A stretch of DNA of 64,000 nt from JAKANT01 sp035502095 (GCA_035502095.1 DATJUX010000049.1:62001-126000), one strand, 5' to 3'; shown: positions 1 to 8,815, numbered from the stretch's first letter. Translations and numbers: made by a program. Notes: generated by a model from the letters alone, not told the origin.

Positions 1-1
1 G

Positions 2-31
2 GTGCGCGCGGTCAACAAGCGCGTTCCGTGA
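2..31 (+). CDS. C-terminal end of a gene truncated by the window edge
   Basis: An open frame enters from the left edge and stops at the TGA at 29-31, leaving about nine residues ending in NKRVP. Too little remains to name a product. It is listed only because it may be the tail of a plus-strand gene lying left of the window. Confidence 0.25.
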   Translation: MRAVNKRVP

Positions 32-221
32 GGCGGCAGCCGTCGCGCGCCTGCGCACGCGCCGCTGGATGGTGACGGTGGTCATGCACGAACCGTGACG
101 CGCGACTCTGGCGCGATGCCGGCCGCGCCGGGACAATGGGCCTCGTGTTTCACACCGCCGGACAATGCACCGCGTCCCGACATTGCCGATGCAAGCCGAA
201 GGCCGAGAGTCCGCGATCGAT

Positions 222-908
222 ATGCGCCGCCGTTGGCTGGCGGCGGGTATGTGCGTCGCACTGATCGTCGCCGGACTGCCTCCCGTGCTGGCCGAGCCCG
301 TCACCACGCGGGCGGTACCGACGGCGCTGCTCGAGTTCGACGCCGCGGCGGTGAGGCTGTACGACGCGACGCGGGCGAGACACTGGAGCGACGCGCGCAA
401 CGCGCTCGGCGAGGCGCGCATCCTGGCTGCCTCGATCGATGGACTGGAATCGAGCTACACCACGGCCGGCGGAACCCAAGGTCGCTTCTTCGCCACGACC
501 AATCAATTGAGCGCCGATCTCATCGACGCGTCGGCCGCCCTGTCGGTGTACGACCGGCCGTGGCTGTTGAGCAGCACCGAAAACCTGCTGGCGCGGTCCG
601 GCGACCTGACTGAGCCGTACGCGTCGCGGATCAAGGGAGCGGTTCCGCGCCTCGAGGTGCTGCTGGTACTCGCGCGCCGGATGCGCCAGGCGCCGACATG
701 GAACGACGAAACCGGATTCGCGACGGCGCACCGCGAGTTCGATCGCTTGTGGCCCCAATTGCGCGACCAACTGACTGCGCAACGACCGCAACTCGTGATG
801 CGGGTCGACGCGGCACGCGCAGGCGTTGCCGTCGCGCCGTCGTCCGACAACGCCGGCACCCTCTACGCGGCGGTGCGCGACCTGCTCGGCACGGTCGGCA
901 CAGGCTGA
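222..908 (+). CDS. Hypothetical secreted protein, 228 aa
   Basis: I do not recognise the family. The ATG at 222 is preferred over an in-frame ATG at 165 because it begins a clean signal peptide: an RRR n-region, a hydrophobic core (about residues 5-20) and a likely cleavage after ALA-type residues near 23. The mature part is about 200 residues, alpha-helical in appearance, rich in Ala and Arg, with no cysteine pairs or recognisable catalytic motif. It is monocistronic as far as visible: a palindromic repeat at 930-957 follows the stop and could serve as a terminator. It is probably periplasmic. Confidence 0.6.
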   Translation: MRRRWLAAGMCVALIVAGLPPVLAEPVTTRAVPTALLEFDAAAVRLYDATRARHWSDARNALGEARILAASIDGLESSYTTAGGTQGRFFATTNQLSADLIDASAALSVYDRPWLLSSTENLLARSGDLTEPYASRIKGAVPRLEVLLVLARRMRQAPTWNDETGFATAHREFDRLWPQLRDQLTAQRPQLVMRVDAARAGVAVAPSSDNAGTLYAAVRDLLGTVGTG

Positions 909-929
909 CGGCCGGATTCAACCCCGCTC

Positions 930-957
930 ACTCCCTCCCCGCACGCGGGGAGGGAGT
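930..957. repeat. Intergenic GC palindrome, family 1 copy a
   Basis: Perfect inverted repeat with 13-bp arms (ACTCCCTCCCCGC and its complement) around a 2-nt loop, 21 bp after the stop of the preceding gene. It is one of about nine related elements in the window with the core CCCTCCCC(C)GC-NN-GC(G)GGGGAGGG. It could act as a terminator or as a REP-like element. Confidence 0.75.
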
Positions 958-1144
958 CGTTGCCGCCCAGGGCCGGCCTCGATCGTCCACCAGGCATGAC
1001 CACGACGTGACTGGCGTCCTGTCCATTCAATGACGCTTGCCACTACGCGTGCGGCGTTTGCAGATCTAGAGTGCTCGCACGTTGTCGACCGGCGCTGATG
1101 TCCCAAGACGCGCGTGCCGGGCGGCGGAAACAAGGAGGATTTCG

Positions 1145-1639
1145 ATGTCTCATCGTTCACCCCTGCGCAGGCAGTGGCTGCGCACGCGCGGCGGCGCACT
1201 GCTGGCTTGCGCCCTGATCGTCACTCCACTCGCGGCCGGTGCCACGGCCACGACTGCGGCGGCGACAGCCGCCATGAGCATTCCCGAGCAGCAGTACCAC
1301 GGCATCGCGTACGCGACGGGCGGGATCACGCCGGAGGAAGCCGCGGCGTTCCGCGCCGAGACCGACAAGTACCCGCTGGCGCTGGAGATCGTCGAGAAAC
1401 AGGCGGCCGACAAGAAGCGCGATGAGTTCACCGCGAGTGCCAAGGTGCAGATCAAACGCGGCGACAAGACGGTGTTCGACAGCGCGGCTGCCGGGCCGTT
1501 CATGCTCGTGCGCCTGGATCCTGGTGTGTACTCGATCACGGCGACGCTCGGCACGCACACGCTGCACAAGATGCACGTGCACGTCGCGGCGGGCAGGACG
1601 GCACACGAGCTGTTCGAGTTTCCCGTCCACAGCGACTAG
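1145..1639 (+). CDS. Secreted protein with carboxypeptidase-regulatory-like fold, 164 aa
   Basis: The start at 1145 is supported by an AAGGAGG Shine-Dalgarno sequence ending about 6 nt upstream; a longer frame from 1082 lacks one. An arginine-rich n-region (RSPLRRQWLRTRGG) and a hydrophobic stretch give an export signal of about 45 residues. The C-terminal half (about 95-160) has alternating beta-strand character with RLDPGVYSITATLG, typical of small beta-sandwich domains of the carboxypeptidase-regulatory/PEGA type that bind polymers or simply stabilise secreted proteins. The assignment to that fold is my inference. The next small secreted gene begins 23 bp downstream, so the two probably form an operon. 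Confidence 0.7.
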   Translation: MSHRSPLRRQWLRTRGGALLACALIVTPLAAGATATTAAATAAMSIPEQQYHGIAYATGGITPEEAAAFRAETDKYPLALEIVEKQAADKKRDEFTASAKVQIKRGDKTVFDSAAAGPFMLVRLDPGVYSITATLGTHTLHKMHVHVAAGRTAHELFEFPVHSD

Positions 1640-1662
1640 GCCCAATGAGGAGGAAGACAGTC

Positions 1663-2235
1663 ATGAAAGCCGCGTTGTTCGTCCTTGCCCTTGCGTCGAC
1701 GATGGGCGCCACCGCGCAGGCGCATCCGCTCGATGCGCTGATCCAGCGTGACGCGACGGTCGAGTCGCGCTTCGCGTCGGACCTGGCGCACGGAAAGATC
1801 GACGTCACGAATGCGACGCTTCTCACGCGCCAGGAGGCTGACCTGCACAAGCTCGAAGCCCACCTCATCCCCGGCGTGGCAACCCTCGACTCGCACGCGA
1901 TAGCGCGGCTGCGCGAGGCCGAGAACGACATGGCCGGCGCAGTGCAGCGCGCCGAGAAGCACGCGAAAGACGCCGGCGCACCGATGGACCGGATGCACCT
2001 GCGCGTGGCCACGATGCGCGAGGCGGAACAGGAAGGCCTCATCGCGCGCGAGTTGAAGCAGGACCGCCTGACGCCGTCCGACGCCAGCGCACTGGAGGCG
2101 GCGCAAGCGCGCATCGCCCTTGCACAGTCCGACGCCGACGAGCGTGGCCGCGAATCGATGAAGGCCGCGCGCTCGATCCAGGACATGCAGAACGTGCAGG
2201 ACTACGCGATCCGCGCGGATCCTGCGCTGTCGTAG
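1663..2235 (+). CDS. Hypothetical periplasmic helical protein, 190 aa
   Basis: Family not recognised. GAGGAGG lies about 8 nt upstream of the ATG at 1663, so this start is preferred over the one at 1645. A typical signal peptide (MKAALFVLALASTMGATAQA) is followed by a mature protein that is almost entirely charged amphipathic helix, with many Glu, Arg, Ala and Asp residues and no cysteine. It reads as a helical bundle or coiled coil of the kind found in periplasmic chaperone-like or envelope stress proteins, but I see no diagnostic motif. It follows the previous secreted gene by 23 bp. A degenerate family-1 palindrome lies 11 bp after its stop. Confidence 0.7.
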   Translation: MKAALFVLALASTMGATAQAHPLDALIQRDATVESRFASDLAHGKIDVTNATLLTRQEADLHKLEAHLIPGVATLDSHAIARLREAENDMAGAVQRAEKHAKDAGAPMDRMHLRVATMREAEQEGLIARELKQDRLTPSDASALEAAQARIALAQSDADERGRESMKAARSIQDMQNVQDYAIRADPALS

Positions 2236-2245
2236 CGCAGCGCGT

Positions 2246-2272
2246 ATCCCCTCCCCGCTCGTTGGGGAGGAT
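2246..2272. repeat. Intergenic GC palindrome, family 1 copy b
   Basis: Imperfect inverted repeat: CTCCCC and GGGGAGG arms around GCTCGTT. It lies directly downstream of a stop codon and is related to the other family-1 palindromes. Confidence 0.6.
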
Positions 2273-2369
2273 TACGGCGGGGGGCGCAACGCACACTGTG
2301 CTAGTGAAATGCACTGACTATCGACGGCGCAGTTCGATCGGCGCTCCACACGCATCGGCCGCGCCCCCG

Positions 2370-2395
2370 CCCCTCCCCCGCCAGCTGGGGAGGGG
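2370..2395. repeat. Intergenic GC palindrome, family 1 copy c
   Basis: CCCCTCCCC and GGGGAGGGG arms separated by 8 nt, followed by TTTCT. It has the form of a rho-independent terminator. It sits between the small secreted genes and the chromate operon, separating the two transcription units. Confidence 0.65.
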
Positions 2396-2452
2396 TTTCT
2401 GTTGCCTTCGATCGACTTCGAGCTTGACATCGTCACCGCTTATGCAAAACTT

Positions 2453-2470
2453 GATACATATATGTGATAT
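2453..2470 (+). promoter_or_regulatory. AT-rich palindrome upstream of chrB, candidate operator
   Basis: A perfect 10-bp palindrome ACATATATGT at 2456-2465 sits in an otherwise GC-rich region, 16 bp before the chrB ATG at 2482. A TTGACA hexamer at 2424-2429 could be a -35 box. No Shine-Dalgarno sequence precedes the ATG, so the mRNA may start close to it. ChrB proteins are known chromate-responsive regulators of their own operon, so this is a plausible binding site. The assignment is inference. Confidence 0.45.
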
Positions 2471-2481
2471 CCATAACAACG

Positions 2482-3432
2482 ATGCCCTGGCTTCTCTTCG
2501 TTGCGACCCTGCCGGGCCAAAACGGCGGATTGCGGGTGCGCTTCTGGCGCCAGATGAAGTCCCTCGGCGCGGCGATCCTTCGCGACGGCGTCTACCTCCT
2601 GCCGCGCCGCGAGGACTTGAAAGAGTCGCTCGAAGAGTCGCAGGGTGAGTTGTCGGCCGCGGGCGCGAGCGCTTATGTCCTCGACCTCGCGCAGCAGGAA
2701 GCCGCTCTGGAGAACCAGTGGATCGGGCTCTTCGATCGTGGCGAGGCGTACCGTGAGTGCCAGGTCGACCTCGATGCCCTGCTGAAGCGCCTGCGCGAAT
2801 GGTCCGAAGCGGAAGCCCGCCGTCAATTCAGGCTCTGGCATAAGAGCCTGGAAGCCGTCGTCGCCATCGACTATTTCCCGGGCGAAGCGCGCGAGCGAGC
2901 GCAGCGCGGCGCAGCGGAGGCCGAGGCACGGCTGACGCGCTATTACAGCCCCGACGAGCCGCTGCCCGCCCATCGCGCCATCGCGCGGCTCGCGCGGCGC
3001 GAATATCAGGGCCGGCGCTGGGCGACGCGGCGCCGCCCGTGGGTCGACCGGATCGCGTGTGCGTGGCTGATCCGGCGCTTCATCGACAGGGACGCGACCT
3101 TCACCTGGCTCGGCGATATCCGGCGCGCGCCGAAGGACGCCCTTACCTTCGACTTCGACGGCGCGAGTTTCACGCACGTCGACGACAAGGTGACCTTCGA
3201 AGTCCTCCTGCACGCGTTCTCGCTCGAAAAGGACGCGGCGCTGCTGCGCATCGGGGCGATGGTCCATGCGCTCGACGTCGGCGGCGAACCGACACCCGAA
3301 GCGAGCGGCTTCGAAGCGATGTTGTCCGGCGCGCGGGCGCGGATCGACGACGACGATCAGCTGCTCGCGGAGATGGCCGGCGTCCTCGATTCGCTGTACG
3401 TGCATTTTCAAGGCGGCAAGTCCAACAAATGA
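2482..3432 (+). CDS. chrB: ChrB-type chromate-resistance regulator, 316 aa
   Basis: The N-terminal half begins PWLLFVATLPG and continues with RVRFWRQMKSLGAAILRDGVYLLP, the hallmark of ChrB proteins. The C-terminal half from about residue 190 (RRPWVDRIACAWLIRRF, later FTHVDDKVTFEVLL) matches the ChrB C-terminal domain. In characterised systems ChrB senses chromate and controls chrA; it may also act in Cr(VI) handling. The ATG at 2482 matches the family N-terminus. A GTG at 2464 would add six residues but overlaps the AT-rich palindrome. The stop overlaps the ATG of the next gene by 4 bp (ATGA), so the two are translationally coupled. Confidence 0.92.
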   Translation: MPWLLFVATLPGQNGGLRVRFWRQMKSLGAAILRDGVYLLPRREDLKESLEESQGELSAAGASAYVLDLAQQEAALENQWIGLFDRGEAYRECQVDLDALLKRLREWSEAEARRQFRLWHKSLEAVVAIDYFPGEARERAQRGAAEAEARLTRYYSPDEPLPAHRAIARLARREYQGRRWATRRRPWVDRIACAWLIRRFIDRDATFTWLGDIRRAPKDALTFDFDGASFTHVDDKVTFEVLLHAFSLEKDAALLRIGAMVHALDVGGEPTPEASGFEAMLSGARARIDDDDQLLAEMAGVLDSLYVHFQGGKSNK

Positions 3433-4430
3433 ACGTGCTCGACCCGACCCGAGCAGCTTCCATGCATCGACCTATCGCCCCCATCCCCTGCCGGCCGTGG
3501 ACGCTCAACGGCTTGTCGGAGCGGCTGATCGTGAGTCACTACGAAAACACCTACGGCGGCGCCGTTCGATCGGCCAATGCGATCCGTTCCGACCTCGATG
3601 CGCTCGATCCGGAGACCGCGCCCGGACACCTCATCCGCGCCCTGAAGCGCGAGGAACTCCTCGCCGTCACCTCGGTCGCGCTGCATGAACTCTATTTCGG
3701 CAACCTGGGAGGCGACGGCGCGGCCACCGCATCGATGGACGCCGTCCTCCATGAACACTTCGGCAGCGTCGATGCCTGGCGTCGCGAGTTCGTGGCCGCC
3801 GCGCAGTCGCTGCGCGGCGGCTCCGCCTGGGTGATGCTGTTCTACTCGCGCCGCGACCGCCGGCTGCACAACCAGGTGTCGTTCGAACACGGCCCGACCA
3901 TGATCGACGCCGCGCCGCTGCTCGTGCTCGACATGTACGAGCACGCCTACCAACTCGACTTCGGGGCCAACGCACCAGCGTACGTCGACGCCTTCCTGCG
4001 CAACATCGACTGGGCGGTGGTTGATCGGCGTTTTGTCGATGCGGTCGGCGGTGCGACGCCAGCGGCGCGCGGCGCCGACGACGAAACACCACCTTCGGTC
4101 TCCATCGAGGAGTTCGCGGCCCGACGTGCAGGCCGCGAACGACTGCAGCTCCTCGATGCGCGCCCGAGGCACTACTACTCCCGAAGCACCGACATGATGC
4201 AAGGCGCGCTCTGGCGCGATCCGACGCGCGTTTCCGAGTGGTCGCACGAGCTTTCGCCCGATGCGCCCGTCTTCGTCTATTGCGCCTACGGATTCCATGT
4301 CGGTCGTGGCGTGGCAACGGAACTGCGCGCGCGTGGCTTCGATGCGAAATTCATCCGCGGCGGCTTGTCGGCGTGGTACGCGGCCGGCGGCGAGCGCGCG
4401 CTCAAGGCAACGGACCCGGCCGCGACCTGA
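3429..4430 (+). CDS. chrC: Fe/Mn superoxide dismutase-rhodanese fusion (ChrC-like), 333 aa
   Basis: The first 200 residues are an Fe/Mn superoxide dismutase. Metal ligands can be placed at His37 (SHYENTYGG), His86 (LHELYFGNLGG), and Asp168/His172 (LDMYEHAYQLDFG). After a linker at about 205-225, a rhodanese domain follows (LLDARP near 242) with its active-site cysteine at Cys285 in VYCAYGFHVGRG. The protein should remove superoxide generated by chromate redox cycling and may transfer sulfur or detoxify thiols. SODs called ChrC occur in chrBACF operons. Fusion to rhodanese places both activities in one chain. The gene overlaps chrB by 4 bp and is 30 bp from chrA, which supports a chromate-stress role. 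It is cytoplasmic; no signal peptide is seen. Confidence 0.9.
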   Translation: MNVLDPTRAASMHRPIAPIPCRPWTLNGLSERLIVSHYENTYGGAVRSANAIRSDLDALDPETAPGHLIRALKREELLAVTSVALHELYFGNLGGDGAATASMDAVLHEHFGSVDAWRREFVAAAQSLRGGSAWVMLFYSRRDRRLHNQVSFEHGPTMIDAAPLLVLDMYEHAYQLDFGANAPAYVDAFLRNIDWAVVDRRFVDAVGGATPAARGADDETPPSVSIEEFAARRAGRERLQLLDARPRHYYSRSTDMMQGALWRDPTRVSEWSHELSPDAPVFVYCAYGFHVGRGVATELRARGFDAKFIRGGLSAWYAAGGERALKATDPAAT

Positions 4431-4460
4431 TCGCTGCGCCGACGAAACGAAGGTGACGCG

Positions 4461-5648
4461 ATGAACCCGGCAACCGAGGCGTCCGCTTCGACGCACCCGT
4501 CGGCCACCTGCAGCCTGTGGCAGCTCGTGCGCTACATGCTCGGCCTCGGCACGTGGGGTTTCGGCGGTCCGGTCGCCCTCGTCGGTTACATGTATCGCGA
4601 TCTGGTCGAGCAACGGCGGTGGATCTCCGAGAGCGACTACAAGGAAGGACTGACGCTCGCGCAGCTCATGCCCGGCCCGCTTGCCGCGCAGCTCGCGATC
4701 TACCTCGGTTACGTCCACCACCGCGTGGCGGGCGCAACGCTCGCGGGCCTGGCTTTCGTGCTGCCCTCCTTCGTCATGGTGGTAGCCATCGGTGCGGCGT
4801 ACTCGGCCTACGGCGGCATACCGTGGATGCAAGCCGTGTTCTACGGCGTCGGCGCGGCCGTCATCGGCATCATCGCGATGAGCGCGTACAAGCTGACCGC
4901 GAAGAACCTCGGCCGGGACAAGTTCCTGTGGGTGATCTTTCTCGTCAGCGCGGCGCTGACGGTTATCACCCGGTCGGAAACCGTCTGGGTGTTCCTCGGT
5001 GCGGGTGTGCTGGGCTGGCTCGTGCGCGCGCCGCCGCGATTTCTCGCCCGGGGATCGGTCAACGGCCTCGCGGCACCTGTGGCGGCCATCTTCGCCGCGG
5101 GCGTCGACTGGCAGAAGCTCGCTCAGATCGGCGCGTACTTCGCGTACGCGGGCAGTTTCGTGTTCGGCAGCGGGCTGGCGATCGTGCCGTTCCTCTACGG
5201 CGGCGTGGTCAAGGAATACGGCTGGCTCACCGACCGGCAGTTCGTCGATGCGGTGGCGGTAGCGATGATCACGCCCGGACCGGTCGTCATCACCACCGGC
5301 TTCATCGGCTACCTCGTGTCCGGATTCTGGGGCGCGGTGGTCGCAGCGGCCGCCACGTTCCTGCCCTGCTACCTGCTGACCATCCTGCCCGCCCCGTACT
5401 TCAAGAAGCACGGGAAGCGGCCAGCCATCGTCGCTTTCGTCGATGGCGTCACGGCAGCGGCTATCGGCGCGATCGCGGGCGCCGTCATCGTCATCGGGCA
5501 ACGTTCGATCACCGATTGGGTCACGGCCGCGCTCGCCCTCGCGACACTGGTGGTGCTGTGGCGCTTCAAGAGAATCCCCGAGCCGGTGATCGTGCTCGTC
5601 GCGGCGCTTGCCGGCATCGGCGTGCAGCCGCTGGTCGCGCATGGCTGA
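4461..5648 (+). CDS. chrA: ChrA chromate efflux transporter, long two-domain form, 395 aa
   Basis: Inner-membrane protein of the CHR superfamily that exports chromate. Both homologous halves are present. The first carries FGGP (34-37) and QLMPGPLAAQ (PGP at 71-73). The second carries FVFGSGLAIVPF and MITPGPVVITTGFIGYL. About ten to twelve hydrophobic segments are visible, and the length is normal for long-chain ChrA. An AAGGTG ribosome-binding sequence lies about 6 nt before the ATG. It follows the SOD-rhodanese gene by 30 bp, and an MFS gene on the same strand begins 116 bp downstream, so the four genes are probably one chromate-resistance unit. Confidence 0.95.
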   Translation: MNPATEASASTHPSATCSLWQLVRYMLGLGTWGFGGPVALVGYMYRDLVEQRRWISESDYKEGLTLAQLMPGPLAAQLAIYLGYVHHRVAGATLAGLAFVLPSFVMVVAIGAAYSAYGGIPWMQAVFYGVGAAVIGIIAMSAYKLTAKNLGRDKFLWVIFLVSAALTVITRSETVWVFLGAGVLGWLVRAPPRFLARGSVNGLAAPVAAIFAAGVDWQKLAQIGAYFAYAGSFVFGSGLAIVPFLYGGVVKEYGWLTDRQFVDAVAVAMITPGPVVITTGFIGYLVSGFWGAVVAAAATFLPCYLLTILPAPYFKKHGKRPAIVAFVDGVTAAAIGAIAGAVIVIGQRSITDWVTAALALATLVVLWRFKRIPEPVIVLVAALAGIGVQPLVAHG

Positions 5649-5764
5649 CGTGCGCTCTTGCAACTTCCCGACGACCACGAGATGGGCGAGCACGGCATGG
5701 TGATGTAGTGACGGTCTTCGACGATTTCTCGTTCGGCGCCCTGGCCCGGTAGTCGATCGCGGCA

Positions 5765-7000
5765 ATGGACGCGCACGTCACGAACCGGATCCTAATCGCG
5801 CGCGGGCTGCGTGCTCTTGCCGACGGTTATGTGAGCCTCCTCCTGCCGCTCTATCTCCTGGAGCTCGGTCATGCTCCGCTCGAGATCGGCATGCTTGCGA
5901 CCGCGACGTTGATGGGGTCGGGTCTGCTCACGCTGCTGGTGGGCTTGCACGGGCATCGCTATTACCACCGCAGTGTCCTGATCGCTGCCACCGTGCTGAT
6001 GGCGGCGACTGGTGTGGGCTTTGCAACCTGCACGCAATTCTGGCCGCTGCTCGTCATCGCCCTGGTCGGCACCTTGAATCCGTCGAGCGGCGACGTGAGC
6101 GTGTTCCTGCCGCTGGAGCACGCGCTGCTGGCGCACGCGGTCGCCGATAGCGAGCGCACGGCGGCGTTTGCGCGCTACAGCCTGGTCGGCTCGATGCTCG
6201 CCGCGCTGGGGGCGCTTTGCGCGGGCGTGCCGTCGCTCCTGCCGGCCTGGTTCGGAATCTCTTACCAGGCATCCCTGCAGCTCATGTTCGTTCTTTACGC
6301 CGTCGTGGGCCTCGCCTGCGCGCTCATCTACCGCGGCCTGCCGCCGGCCGCCGAGGGCGCGCAACGCGTCGCCGCCGCGCCACTCGCGAAATCGCGTCGG
6401 CGCGTCTACGCGCTCGCCGCATTGTTCAGCCTCGATGCGTTCGGCGGTGGATTCGTCGTGCAGTCGATGGTCGCGCTCTGGCTCTATCAACGCTTCGCGC
6501 TCTCGGCCGCGACGGTCGGCGTGATCTTCTTCTGGACGTCGGTGCTTTCCGCCGTGTCGTTTCTCGCGGCGGTGCGCATCGCGAGGCGCATCGGCCTCGT
6601 CAACACGATGGTCTGCACGCACCTGCCCGCCAACCTCTGCCTGATCGCCGTTCCGTTCGTGCCTCAGCTCGGTTACGTGATCGCGCTTCTCTTCATTCGC
6701 AGTGCGTTGTCGCAGATGGACGTGCCGACGCGCAGTTCCTACGTCATGGCGATCGTCGCGCCCGAAGAAAGACCGGCCGCCGCCGGCATCACCTCGGTTC
6801 CGCGCAGCCTCGCCGCGGCGGCCAGCCCTTCTCTTGCCGGATACCTGCTCGGACTCTCGGCCTTCGGATGGCCGTTGATCGCGGCCGGCGCGACGAAGGT
6901 CGTCTACGACCTGTTGCTGCTCGCGATGTTCAGGAAGGTACGGCCGCCGGAGGAGCAGACGCGGCCGGCTGCGGCACGTGTCGCGTCACCTTCGAGATGA
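5765..7000 (+). CDS. MFS transporter downstream of chrA, 411 aa
   Basis: Twelve hydrophobic segments and an MFS-like layout: an N-terminal RGLRALADGYVSLLLPLYL segment, a central cytoplasmic loop with basic residues (about 200-215, KSRRRVYAL), then a second six-helix half. The substrate cannot be read from sequence. Position directly after chrA on the same strand suggests a role in chromate or oxidative-stress response, and MFS genes are seen next to chrA elsewhere. No other named family feature is visible. Confidence is high for the superfamily and low for any specific substrate. Confidence 0.85.
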   Translation: MDAHVTNRILIARGLRALADGYVSLLLPLYLLELGHAPLEIGMLATATLMGSGLLTLLVGLHGHRYYHRSVLIAATVLMAATGVGFATCTQFWPLLVIALVGTLNPSSGDVSVFLPLEHALLAHAVADSERTAAFARYSLVGSMLAALGALCAGVPSLLPAWFGISYQASLQLMFVLYAVVGLACALIYRGLPPAAEGAQRVAAAPLAKSRRRVYALAALFSLDAFGGGFVVQSMVALWLYQRFALSAATVGVIFFWTSVLSAVSFLAAVRIARRIGLVNTMVCTHLPANLCLIAVPFVPQLGYVIALLFIRSALSQMDVPTRSSYVMAIVAPEERPAAAGITSVPRSLAAAASPSLAGYLLGLSAFGWPLIAAGATKVVYDLLLLAMFRKVRPPEEQTRPAAARVASPSR

Positions 7001-7027
7001 TCTCCATCGCGGTCCTCGCAATGTCCG

Positions 7028-7459
7028 TCACTTGAGCGCGAGCACGACCACGCCCGTGGCTACCAGCGCGATGCCGGCCCATTCGCGCAGCGAGGGCCGC
7101 TCGCCGAGCAGTGTCACCGCGAACAGCGCCACCAGGACCACGCTGAACTTGTCCACCGGCGCAACCTTCGACGCGTCGCCGATCTTGAGCGCGCGGAAGT
7201 AGCACACCCAGGAGGCGCCCGTCGCCAACGCCGACAACACGAGAAAGAGCCACGTCTTTCCGTGCAAGGTGAAAGGATTGCTCCACTTGCCGGTCAGCAC
7301 CACGAACGCGGCCAGCACGCCCAGGATCACCACCGTGCGTACGAGCGTCGCGAGATCGGAATCGACGCCGGCCAGGCCGATCTTGGCGAAGATCGCGGTG
7401 AGCGCCGCGAAGACCGCCGAGAGCAACGCCCACATGAACCAGTTCGAAGTCGCCGTCAT
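7028..7459 (-). CDS. Small EamA/DMT-family membrane protein, 143 aa
   Basis: A single EamA domain of about five transmembrane helices, starting at the ATG at 7459 (NWFMWALLSAVFAALTAIFA). The conserved DMT features are an early charged residue (KIGLAGVDSD), VLSALATGASWVCYFRALK and a C-terminal half with PVDKFSVVLVALFAV and LLGERPSLREWAGIALVATGV. This is the half-size type that works as a dimer or as paired subunits; members are often annotated as putative cation or metabolite transporters. It converges with the MFS gene (28-bp gap). Confidence 0.85.
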   Translation of the reverse strand: MTATSNWFMWALLSAVFAALTAIFAKIGLAGVDSDLATLVRTVVILGVLAAFVVLTGKWSNPFTLHGKTWLFLVLSALATGASWVCYFRALKIGDASKVAPVDKFSVVLVALFAVTLLGERPSLREWAGIALVATGVVVLALK

Positions 7460-7588
7460 TTTCTGCTCTCTTTCGCAGTGGACCGACCGGCGCAATGGTC
7501 CGGCGAAACGGGCACCGAGGGCAAGAAATAGAATCGCGCGCATGCGCTCGCTGCACCCTCACGACGCGGAAGCCTCCGCCTTCGCCTG

Positions 7589-8815
7589 GTGAACGACGAT
7601 CCGAACCCTCGACGCGGCATCGATCCCGCCCTGATCGTCATCCTCGCCGGCGTGTCGGCAGCGCTGCACGTCGGCAAGCTGCCGCCGGCATTACCCGTCC
7701 TGCGCGAAGCGCTGTCGCTGAGCCTGGTCGAAGCCGGCTTCCTGCTCTCGCTGGTGCAGCTGGCCGGCATGACGCTGGGATTGACGGTGGGTCTCGCCGC
7801 CGACAGCCTCGGACTCCGCCGTTGCATGGTCGGCGGGCTCGTCACGCTTTCGGCAGCCAGCGCCCTCGGTGGATTCGCGCACGATGCCGCGAGCCTGCTC
7901 GTCCTGCGGGCGGTCGAGGGATTGGGACTGCTGCTTGCGGTCACACCTGCGCCGAGCCTGATCCGCCGCCTTCCGTCGCGTCGAAGCAACGACGTGATGC
8001 TCGGGCTCTGGGGCGCCTACATGCCGTTCGGAACCGCTGCCGCCCTGCTCCTGGTCGCGTGGCTCCTGCACCCGATCGGATGGCAGGCCGCATGGTGGCT
8101 GCTTGCGCTGCCCTCCTTTGTGATGGCAGCCTGGCTCCTGATCGCCGTACCACCCGACGGCAAGGGAGCGGCGGCGCAACCGGCCGCGTGGATCGATCGA
8201 CTGCGTCGAACATTGGCGTCGCGGGGACCCTGGCTGCTCGCGCTCACCTTCGCGGTGTATTCGGGCCAGTGGCTCACGGTGATCGGCTTCCTGCCCTCGA
8301 TCTACGTCCAGGCCGCGGTGGCGGGCGAAGTGGCGGGCGCACTGACGGCATTGGCCGCGGCGGCGAACATCGTCGGCAACGTCGCCTCGGGTCGACTGCT
8401 TCAGCGCGGCGCCACGCCGCATGTGCTCCTGTATTGCGGGTTCGCCGCGATGGCCGTCGGAGCGGCCGTGGCATTCGTGCCAGCGCTGCATGCGGGTCCG
8501 GGCTTGAAGTACGCCGCGGTGCTGGCGTTCTCGACGATCGGGGGCCTCGTTCCCGGCACCTTGTTCGCGCTGTCGGTGCGGCTCGCGCCCGACGGGTACA
8601 CGGTCGCCACGACGGTCGGGTGGATGCAGCAGTTTTCCGCTCTCGGCCAGTTCACGGGGCCGCCGGTCGCCGCTTGGGTCGCGAACCGCGTCGGTGATTG
8701 GCACTGGACCTGGGCCGTGACGGGATCGCTCGCGCTTGCAGGCATCTTTTTCTCCGGTCGCATTGCAGTCCTTTTCCGAGCCCGATCGCACCTCCTGCAA
8801 GCGTCCGCGCGCTGA
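7589..8815 (+). CDS. MFS transporter, 408 aa
   Basis: Twelve-helix major facilitator protein. The first half has SLSLVEAGFLLSLVQLAGMT followed by the conserved loop 2-3 motif (LAADSLGLRR), close to the MFS motif A G-x3-D-R-x-G-R-R. A second half with similar architecture follows after about residue 205. The start is a GTG at 7589. The general layout resembles cyanate/nitroimidazole-type MFS proteins, but no substrate can be assigned. It is divergent from the EamA gene, with 129 bp between starts that must hold both promoters. Confidence 0.85.
   Translation: MNDDPNPRRGIDPALIVILAGVSAALHVGKLPPALPVLREALSLSLVEAGFLLSLVQLAGMTLGLTVGLAADSLGLRRCMVGGLVTLSAASALGGFAHDAASLLVLRAVEGLGLLLAVTPAPSLIRRLPSRRSNDVMLGLWGAYMPFGTAAALLLVAWLLHPIGWQAAWWLLALPSFVMAAWLLIAVPPDGKGAAAQPAAWIDRLRRTLASRGPWLLALTFAVYSGQWLTVIGFLPSIYVQAAVAGEVAGALTALAAAANIVGNVASGRLLQRGATPHVLLYCGFAAMAVGAAVAFVPALHAGPGLKYAAVLAFSTIGGLVPGTLFALSVRLAPDGYTVATTVGWMQQFSALGQFTGPPVAAWVANRVGDWHWTWAVTGSLALAGIFFSGRIAVLFRARSHLLQASAR

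Noticed and set aside
3408..5765. A 785-codon open frame on the minus strand over the chr operon
   Set aside because: It lies antisense to the SOD-rhodanese and chrA genes, which have clear domain matches, and its translation is Arg/His/Asp-rich low-complexity sequence of the kind produced by GC-rich antisense frames.
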